This document shows positions 24,137 through 29,212 of a stretch of 29,212 bases of DNA, piece after piece (position 1 is the first letter of the stretch; the number at the start of each line of letters is the position of its first letter). The stretch spans positions 1 through 29,212 of the forward strand of contig JAGXOB010000019.1 in NCBI GenBank assembly GCA_019894735.1, read 5' to 3'. The translations under genes were made by a program, and so were the position numbers. The notes below the pieces were generated by a model. It was not told the origin of the DNA, did not search any database, and was given only the letters and a program-made list of their open reading frames with translations. Source of the DNA: Promethearchaeota archaeon. GTDB lineage: Archaea; Asgardarchaeota; Lokiarchaeia; Sigynarchaeales; SOKP01.

Positions 24137-25705
24137 ATGAGTAAATTAAATTTGGATTTTTCCCAGGTAGAAAGTGCAAGGAAAATTGCGAGTAATATTG
24201 CTATTGATACTCAAAAGTTCATTGATAAACACACAACTACTTCAATTGAAAGAACTATTTGTAGATTGTTAGGAATTGATGGAGTTGATGAGTTTGGAGT
24301 TCCATTACCTAATATAGTAGTAAAGCATGTTCAAAATTCAGGATTAATTAATAACGGTGTTGCGTTATATCTTGGAAATACTATTTTGCACACTAATAAA
24401 TCTCCTCAAAAAATAGCAGATAAAATATCTCAAGAACAACTAGATATTACAGAACTTCCTTTGAGAAATATACATGAGATAAGAGAAGTTTTATCTTTGA
24501 TAATACGGAAAAATTTAGATATAATTAAACGAAACAAGGAACGCAGAGAAGAATTAATCAGTAGATATGGGGAAAAAACGGAACCCTTAATATATTTAAT
24601 TGTCGCTACGGGAAATATTTTTGAGGATATAGTTCAAGCACAAGCAGCAGCAAGGCAAGGTGCCGATGTTATTGCAGTAATACGCTCCACCGGACAGAGT
24701 CTATTAGATTACGTGCCTTACGGTGCCACAACCGAAGGTTTTGGAGGCACCTACGCAACGCAAGAAAACTTCCGTCTTATGAGATCCGCTTTAGATAAGG
24801 TCAGTGAGGAAGAAAGTAGATATATTCGACTCACTAACTATTGTTCAGGACTTTGTATGCCAGAAATTGCTGCTATGGGAGCATTTGAAAGATTAGACAT
24901 GATGTTAAACGACGCGCTATACGGGATTCTATTTAGGGATATTAACATGCAAAGAACGATAGTTGATCAATATTTTTCAAGGATGATAAACGCTTATGCT
25001 GGAGTAATCATTAATACCGGGGAGGACAATTATCTTACTACTGATGATGCTTTTGATGCAGCTCATACTGTGCTCGCATCACAATTCATTAATGAACAAT
25101 TTGCTAAATTAGCAGGGTTAAGTGAAGCGCAAATGGGTTTAGGACATGCGTTTGAAATGAATCCTGAGTTGGAAAATGGATTCGTTTACGAGCTTGCTCA
25201 GGCTCAAATGGCTAGAGAGATTTTTCCAAATGCTCCTTTAAAGTACATGCCCCCTACTAAACATATGACGGGAAACATTTTTAAAGGTCACGTTCAAGAC
25301 GCATTATTTAACATTATTACAATCCTCACAAATCAAAGAATACACTTACTAGGGATGTTAACGGAAGCAATTCATACCCCCTTTATGTCAGATCGAGCTT
25401 TATCTATTGAAAATGCGCGTTATATATTCAAAAATATGAAGGATCTAGGCGAAGAAATCACTTTTAAAGAAGGGGGGATGATGCAACGACGAGCAAGCGA
25501 AGTATTAAATAATGCTCTTGACCTTCTAACTAAGATTGAAAAAGAAGGGTTATTCAGGACAATTGAAAAAGGGATATTCGCACAGATTAAAAGACCCATT
25601 GATGGTGGAAAGGGACTAGACGGCGTTATTCTCAAAAGCGAAAAATGTTTTAACCCTTTCTTGGAAATCATGTCAAAAGAATTGAATTTGGGAGGTGGAA
25701 ACTAA
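24137..25705 (+). CDS. kamD: Lysine 5,6-aminomutase alpha subunit
   Basis: 522 aa, normal length for the alpha subunit. With KamE it moves the terminal amino group of L-beta-lysine from C6 to C5, giving 3,5-diaminohexanoate, using adenosylcobalamin and PLP. The family signature AVIRSTGQSLLDYVPYGATT (about 180-199) and the following EGFGGTYATQENFRLM segment are intact and include residues that contact PLP (Arg183, Ser188). Other conserved stretches are YIRLTNYCSGLCMPE, NMQRTIVDQYFSR and KYMPPTKHMTGN. Cytosolic. The stop overlaps the kamE start (TAATG), and the GGAGGTGG ribosome-binding site for kamE lies in its last codons, so the two subunits are translated in step. Confidence 0.95.
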   Translation: MSKLNLDFSQVESARKIASNIAIDTQKFIDKHTTTSIERTICRLLGIDGVDEFGVPLPNIVVKHVQNSGLINNGVALYLGNTILHTNKSPQKIADKISQEQLDITELPLRNIHEIREVLSLIIRKNLDIIKRNKERREELISRYGEKTEPLIYLIVATGNIFEDIVQAQAAARQGADVIAVIRSTGQSLLDYVPYGATTEGFGGTYATQENFRLMRSALDKVSEEESRYIRLTNYCSGLCMPEIAAMGAFERLDMMLNDALYGILFRDINMQRTIVDQYFSRMINAYAGVIINTGEDNYLTTDDAFDAAHTVLASQFINEQFAKLAGLSEAQMGLGHAFEMNPELENGFVYELAQAQMAREIFPNAPLKYMPPTKHMTGNIFKGHVQDALFNIITILTNQRIHLLGMLTEAIHTPFMSDRALSIENARYIFKNMKDLGEEITFKEGGMMQRRASEVLNNALDLLTKIEKEGLFRTIEKGIFAQIKRPIDGGKGLDGVILKSEKCFNPFLEIMSKELNLGGGN

Positions 25706-26493
25706 TGGGTGGTGGACTGTATTCAACAGATAAGAAAGAATTTGACAAGAATTTAGATCTAACTAAAATCAAACCTTACGGAGATACGATAAATGATGGA
25801 AAAATCCAGGTTAGTTTTACTCTTCCTGTAGACGATGGAGAAAAGGCTCTATTTGCAGCGTTAGAACTCGCCAAAAAGATGGGTATAGAAGAACCTTCAG
25901 TAGCATATCATGCCTCTTTAGATAAGGGATATACGTATTTCGTGTTATATGGTAATTTAAAACATTCAATCGATTACACCAAGATAAAAGTCGAATCTGT
26001 AGAAATTGAAACAATGCCGATGGAAGAAATAAATGATTTCATCAAAACAAATATCCGACGAAAACTAATTGTTATAGGCGCAACAACTGGTACTGACGCT
26101 CATACTGTAGGTATCGATGCGATTATGAACAGAAAGGGTTTTGCTGGTCATTATGGTTTAGAACGGTACGAAATGATTGATACATTTAATCTTGGCAGTC
26201 AAGTATCAAATGAAATCTTCGTAAAAAAAGCAATAGAACTAAAAGCTGATGTACTTCTTGTTTCCCAAACTGTTACTCAAAAAAATATCCATGTAAGAAA
26301 CTTAACCAACTTAGTCGACTTATTGGAAGCAGAACAGATAAGAGATAAAATCGTTTTAATCTGTGGTGGACCAAGAATATCGAATAAACTTGCTAAGGAA
26401 CTAGGTTATGACGCGGGTTTTGGCTCTAACACCTTCTCCGAGAATGTAGCAACTTATTTTGTGAAAGAAATATATAATAGAATGTCTAAATAG
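25705..26493 (+). CDS. kamE: Lysine 5,6-aminomutase beta subunit (B12-binding)
   Basis: 262 aa. It has an N-terminal dimerisation part and a C-terminal cobalamin-binding Rossmann domain with the base-off motif D131-x-His133-x2-Gly136 in TGTDAHTVGIDA. His133 is the cobalt ligand and Lys144 (MNRKG) is the PLP Schiff-base lysine; both have the same numbers as in the characterised enzyme, which places this firmly as the 5,6-aminomutase beta subunit. The rest of the fold is conserved: SQTVTQKNIHVRNL and VLICGGPRISN, with GFGSNT at the nucleotide-tail pocket. D-ornithine 4,5-aminomutase fuses these parts in one large subunit, so that alternative does not fit. Coupled to kamD by a 1-nt overlap. Confidence 0.96.
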   Translation: MGGGLYSTDKKEFDKNLDLTKIKPYGDTINDGKIQVSFTLPVDDGEKALFAALELAKKMGIEEPSVAYHASLDKGYTYFVLYGNLKHSIDYTKIKVESVEIETMPMEEINDFIKTNIRRKLIVIGATTGTDAHTVGIDAIMNRKGFAGHYGLERYEMIDTFNLGSQVSNEIFVKKAIELKADVLLVSQTVTQKNIHVRNLTNLVDLLEAEQIRDKIVLICGGPRISNKLAKELGYDAGFGSNTFSENVATYFVKEIYNRMSK

Positions 26494-26507
26494 GATTACA
26501 AAAGATC

Positions 26508-27281
26508 ATGCCTCAACCAAGCGCTTATTCTGATGATGATTGGAAAAATGTTAAACCTCATATCCTCCCTGAATATGATAAAAGGGCCTATAATTTAATT
26601 TACGATCACCATTCCCACACCTACTACAGTGATGGAAAACTAACAATTAAGCAAAATATTGAATGGCACATTGCTATGGGGTTCAACGCATTAACTATAA
26701 CTGATCATAACAATATGCGGCATTTAGAAAAAATTGATAAAATTAAAAGAGAATATCTCGAAAAAGGCATTCTTATAGCCAGTGGTGTCGAATGGACAAC
26801 AATTAGGCTCCATTTAAATTTCTTAGGCGTCTCAAAATGGGATACGAGGGTACCATATAAACCTAAAGACGAAAAGATTATTGATGCGATTAACAAGGTG
26901 CACGATCAAGGGGGTGTAGTCGTCTTAAATCACATTCCATGGAGTTTATATGAAGCTAAATATAAAAACCATCCAACTCGAGAAACCCTCCTAGAATGGG
27001 GAATTGATTATATCGAAATTGTTAATGACGATTCTCAACCAAAAAATGCCTATGATCAAGAATCCTACGATTTTTGCACGAAACATAAAGGAGAAATTGG
27101 AATGCTTACTGGAACAGATATGCATAGACCCGATAAGTTACTAAGTGGGGGAGTGCACGGTTGGACATTGCTAAATATTAAAGAATTAACCGAGGAAGCT
27201 TTATTGGAAGAATTAAGAAAAAAAAAAACTGAAATTCTATATTCAGAAGAACCTTATTTAGATCCGGGTATTCATAAGTAG
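26508..27281 (+). CDS. PHP-domain metal-dependent phosphoesterase
   Basis: 257 aa PHP-superfamily protein. Metal ligands are visible as H35-S-H37 in YDHHSHTYYSDG, D66-H67 in TITDHNN, Glu95 in SGVEW, His142 in NHIPW, and D204-M-H206 in TGTDMHRP. This is a complete trinuclear-type site of the kind seen in small-molecule phosphatases and YciV/RNase AM-like proteins. It is 14 nt downstream of kamE on the same strand, so it is probably part of the kam transcript, though no phosphoester step is known in lysine fermentation. Histidinol-phosphate phosphatases of the HisK/HisJ type are PHP proteins and the his operon lacks that enzyme, so this is one candidate. Context favours a role with the kam genes, unassigned. 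Confidence 0.8.
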   Translation: MPQPSAYSDDDWKNVKPHILPEYDKRAYNLIYDHHSHTYYSDGKLTIKQNIEWHIAMGFNALTITDHNNMRHLEKIDKIKREYLEKGILIASGVEWTTIRLHLNFLGVSKWDTRVPYKPKDEKIIDAINKVHDQGGVVVLNHIPWSLYEAKYKNHPTRETLLEWGIDYIEIVNDDSQPKNAYDQESYDFCTKHKGEIGMLTGTDMHRPDKLLSGGVHGWTLLNIKELTEEALLEELRKKKTEILYSEEPYLDPGIHK

Positions 27282-27677
27282 AACAACTCTAGCAAAACTC
27301 GCAACTTGAAAACTAAGTGAGAAAGAAGTATAGCCAAAGAAGCGTAGAACCTATAGTAGAAGCACCCCAGAACAGAATTTTAAAAACTTCTAATATATCT
27401 TGTGTCAATTCCTCGTCTTGAAGATCATAGGTTGGATAAATATTAACGCTATTAAAGAGGATATAGAAATAGAAAAGGTTTTGATAGAAAATTTGCATGG
27501 TTTTGACAAAGTATATTAATTGGTCAATTCTTTGGCAAACGCTATCCCATTTTCTCTCGAATTGATAAAAATGATCGATAAAGAATTAACTACTTATCAA
27601 AACGAATGATAAAATTATAAATAGCTTTAGAAATTTAATCAATAAAAAAATTCATTATTAAAAGTGTAGATTAAATT
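27282..27677. other. 396-nt interval before the gamma-glutamyltransferase gene
   Basis: A/T-rich. No RNA gene, array or long repeat is recognisable. It holds one short minus-strand reading frame (27313-27498, listed separately) and, from about 27500, only A/T-rich sequence leading to the TTG start at 27678. Confidence 0.5.
27313..27498 (-). CDS. Possible small membrane protein (61 aa)
   Basis: A 61-aa frame from ATG 27498, with an aromatic-rich N-terminus (MQIFYQNLFYFYILF), an acidic middle (DLQDEELTQDILEVF) and a C-terminal hydrophobic helix (WGASTIGSTLLWLYFFL). The layout is plausible for a single-span small membrane protein, and it occupies otherwise gene-free sequence. No family is recognised and no good ribosome-binding site is seen, so it may be a chance frame. 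Confidence 0.3.
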   Translation of the reverse strand: MQIFYQNLFYFYILFNSVNIYPTYDLQDEELTQDILEVFKILFWGASTIGSTLLWLYFFLT

Positions 27678-29212
27678 TTGGAACAAGATTTTAAATGGGA
27701 GTTCCCATATCCTTCTAGAAGAATGCCAGTGTTAGCAGAAAATATAGTTTCTACATCTCAACCTCTTGCCTGCCAAGCGGGATTAAGCATGCTTAGAAAG
27801 GGAGGAAATGCCATAGATGCGGCTATAGCAACTGCTATAACACTTACTGTGGTAGAACCCGTTAATAATGGTATTGGAAGTGACGCATTTGCAATTATTT
27901 GGGACGGAAAAAGAATCGTTGGATTAAACGCTTCCGGAAAGTCTCCTGCAGGTTGGACCGTAGAGCATTTTTCTAAATATAAATCAATGCCGTTATTGGG
28001 ATGGGATTCTGTGACGATTCCTGGAGCCGTTTCTGCCTGGGTTGCTCTTTCAAAAAAATATGGGCAATTAAAGTTTAAAGAATTGTTTGAGCCAGCAATT
28101 TATTACGCTGAGAACGGATTTCTAGTGTCACCAATAACTGCTAAAGTATGGAACCAACTAGCTCTAATGTATAAGTTGCGGAAATTTCCGGAGTTTCACG
28201 AGACTTTTCTTCCTGTTGGGAGGGCTCCTAAACCAGGAGAACTGTTTAAAAATCAGAACCAAGCAGAAACGTTAAGAGAAATCGCGGATACTGAAGGGGA
28301 ATCTTTTTATGCCGGTGAACTCGCAAAAAAAATAGCAACTCACGCTTCAAACACGGGTGGATTGATAACCTTTGAAGATTTAGAAAACCACGAAGTAATC
28401 TGGGAAACCCCGCTAACTATGGATTATAAAGGCGTAACTTTACATGAAATACCTCCAAATGGTCAAGGATTAGCTGCGTTAATTGCGTTAGGGATATTAA
28501 AACATTACGATTTAAGCCATTTCGAACCCGATTCTCCACAATCTATACACTTGCAAATAGAAGCGATGAAATTAGCTTTTTCGGACGCGTACCGGTATAT
28601 TTCTGATCAATCTACCTTAGATTTTGATCCTAGTCTTTTATTGAAAGAAGATTATTTAAAAGAAAGAGCATCTTTAATTGATCTGCAAAAAGCACAACTA
28701 TTCGAGTTTGGCGTCCCTTCAAACGGAGATACTGTCTACCTCACAACTGCCGATGCTGAAGGTTTGATGGTATCCTATATCCAATCAAATTATCAAGGGT
28801 TTGGTTCTGGAATCGTAATTCCGGGAACAGGTATAAGCCTCCAAGACCGTGGAAGCGGTTTTAACTTAATCGAGGGTCATCCTAACCAAGTTGGACCGGA
28901 AAAACGTCCATACCACACAATCATTCCAGCATTTGTTACAAAAAAAAGAGAACCACTTATGAGCTTTGGCGTTATGGGAGGCTCAATGCAACCCCAAGGG
29001 CACGCTCAGATGATGGTAAGAGTCTTTGAGTACGAACAAAATCCACAAGCGGCAATAGATGCACCTAGGTGGCGAATAATGCAAGGACTCAAAATAAACC
29101 TTGAACCTGGCTTTATTAGGCGATCAGAAGAACATCTAAAATACATGGGTCATCAAGCATATGCTGGGCACTATTTTGAATTTGGTGGCGCCCAGATCAT
29201 CTATAAGCTAGA
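27678..29212 (+). CDS. Gamma-glutamyltransferase-family protein (3' truncated by window end)
   Basis: The frame stays open to the last base; 511 codons are visible and the C-terminus lies outside the window. TTG 27678 is the best start because it gives the family N-terminus WEFPYPSRRMPVLAEN, which the first ATG (27723) would cut. The Ntn-hydrolase large chain has GGNAIDAAIATAITLTVVEP and NGIGSDAFAIIWDG. The autoprocessing nucleophile is Thr352 in GDTVYLTTADAEG, followed by QSNYQGFGSGIVIPGTGIS and the PYHTIIPAF and GVMGGSMQPQGH segments. There is no signal peptide, so it is cytosolic, in the YwrD-like subgroup rather than the secreted glutathione hydrolase. It may hydrolyse gamma-glutamyl or acyl-amine substrates. 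Possibly linked to amino-acid use with the upstream kam genes, but 400 nt away. Confidence 0.9.
   Translation, partial: MEQDFKWEFPYPSRRMPVLAENIVSTSQPLACQAGLSMLRKGGNAIDAAIATAITLTVVEPVNNGIGSDAFAIIWDGKRIVGLNASGKSPAGWTVEHFSKYKSMPLLGWDSVTIPGAVSAWVALSKKYGQLKFKELFEPAIYYAENGFLVSPITAKVWNQLALMYKLRKFPEFHETFLPVGRAPKPGELFKNQNQAETLREIADTEGESFYAGELAKKIATHASNTGGLITFEDLENHEVIWETPLTMDYKGVTLHEIPPNGQGLAALIALGILKHYDLSHFEPDSPQSIHLQIEAMKLAFSDAYRYISDQSTLDFDPSLLLKEDYLKERASLIDLQKAQLFEFGVPSNGDTVYLTTADAEGLMVSYIQSNYQGFGSGIVIPGTGISLQDRGSGFNLIEGHPNQVGPEKRPYHTIIPAFVTKKREPLMSFGVMGGSMQPQGHAQMMVRVFEYEQNPQAAIDAPRWRIMQGLKINLEPGFIRRSEEHLKYMGHQAYAGHYFEFGGAQIIYKL

Noticed and set aside
24137..26493. D-ornithine 4,5-aminomutase
   Set aside because: That enzyme has a small OraS and a large fused OraE subunit. 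Here there are separate 522- and 262-residue subunits, with His133 and Lys144 at the 5,6-aminomutase positions.
1..29212. tRNA, rRNA, CRISPR arrays and insertion sequences
   Set aside because: Intergenic regions were read for cloverleaf-like GC blocks, regular repeats and transposase-like frames; none were seen.

Overview
The window is AT-rich (roughly two thirds A+T by eye) and gene-dense. It reads as a chromosomal piece of an anaerobic archaeon, most likely an Asgard (Promethearchaeota/Lokiarchaeia-like) lineage. The archaeal reading rests on a UbiA-type prenyltransferase, archaeal TATA-like elements and T-tract terminators, small zinc-ribbon proteins, and a selenoprotein gene whose UGA codons have no bacterial-type SECIS hairpin just downstream. 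The phylum is inference from gene content.

Layout. (1) 1-601: a minus-strand thioredoxin-fold/peroxiredoxin-like gene whose CxxC motif is encoded as UGA-His-Tyr-UGA, a probable double-selenocysteine protein, with a candidate hairpin in its 3' region. (2) 748-3758: an unrecognised coiled-coil protein, a cytosolic GH33-type sialidase and a Cys-rich mini-protein. (3) 3984-7470 (+): a class III aminotransferase (probable 3-aminobutyryl-CoA aminotransferase, Kat), the 3-keto-5-aminohexanoate cleavage enzyme Kce, a methyltransferase and a flavodoxin. (4) 7471-14865 (-): a tight histidine operon, hisIE-hisG-hisD-hisC-hisB-hisH-hisAF. HisA and HisF are fused in one chain, and HisIE carries a ~215-residue N-terminal domain recalling fungal His4. 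No histidinol-phosphate phosphatase is present in the operon. (5) 15052-18629: Kdd (3,5-diaminohexanoate dehydrogenase), a UroD-family protein on the minus strand, and KamA (lysine 2,3-aminomutase). (6) 18633-22865: secreted and membrane proteins of unclear role (a zinc-ribbon membrane protein, a two-zinc-ribbon protein, a UbiA-family enzyme and a large secreted probable toroid protein). (7) 23039-27281 (+): kamB-kamD-kamE and a PHP-domain protein. (8) 27678-end: a gamma-glutamyltransferase-family gene running off the window.

How the genes work together. KamA turns L-lysine into L-beta-lysine. KamDE (B12/PLP) turns that into 3,5-diaminohexanoate, and KamB is the reactivase partner. Kdd oxidises it to 3-keto-5-aminohexanoate. 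Kce cleaves this with acetyl-CoA to acetoacetate and 3-aminobutyryl-CoA, and the class III aminotransferase probably transaminates that to acetoacetyl-CoA in place of the ammonia-lyase Kal. This is the core of lysine fermentation, split over three plus-strand segments around an unrelated biosynthetic operon. The flavodoxin may feed electrons to the radical-SAM enzyme KamA (inference).

The most striking items are the UxxU selenoprotein, the HisA-HisF fusion, the His4-like HisIE, and a nearly complete lysine-fermentation route in an archaeon.
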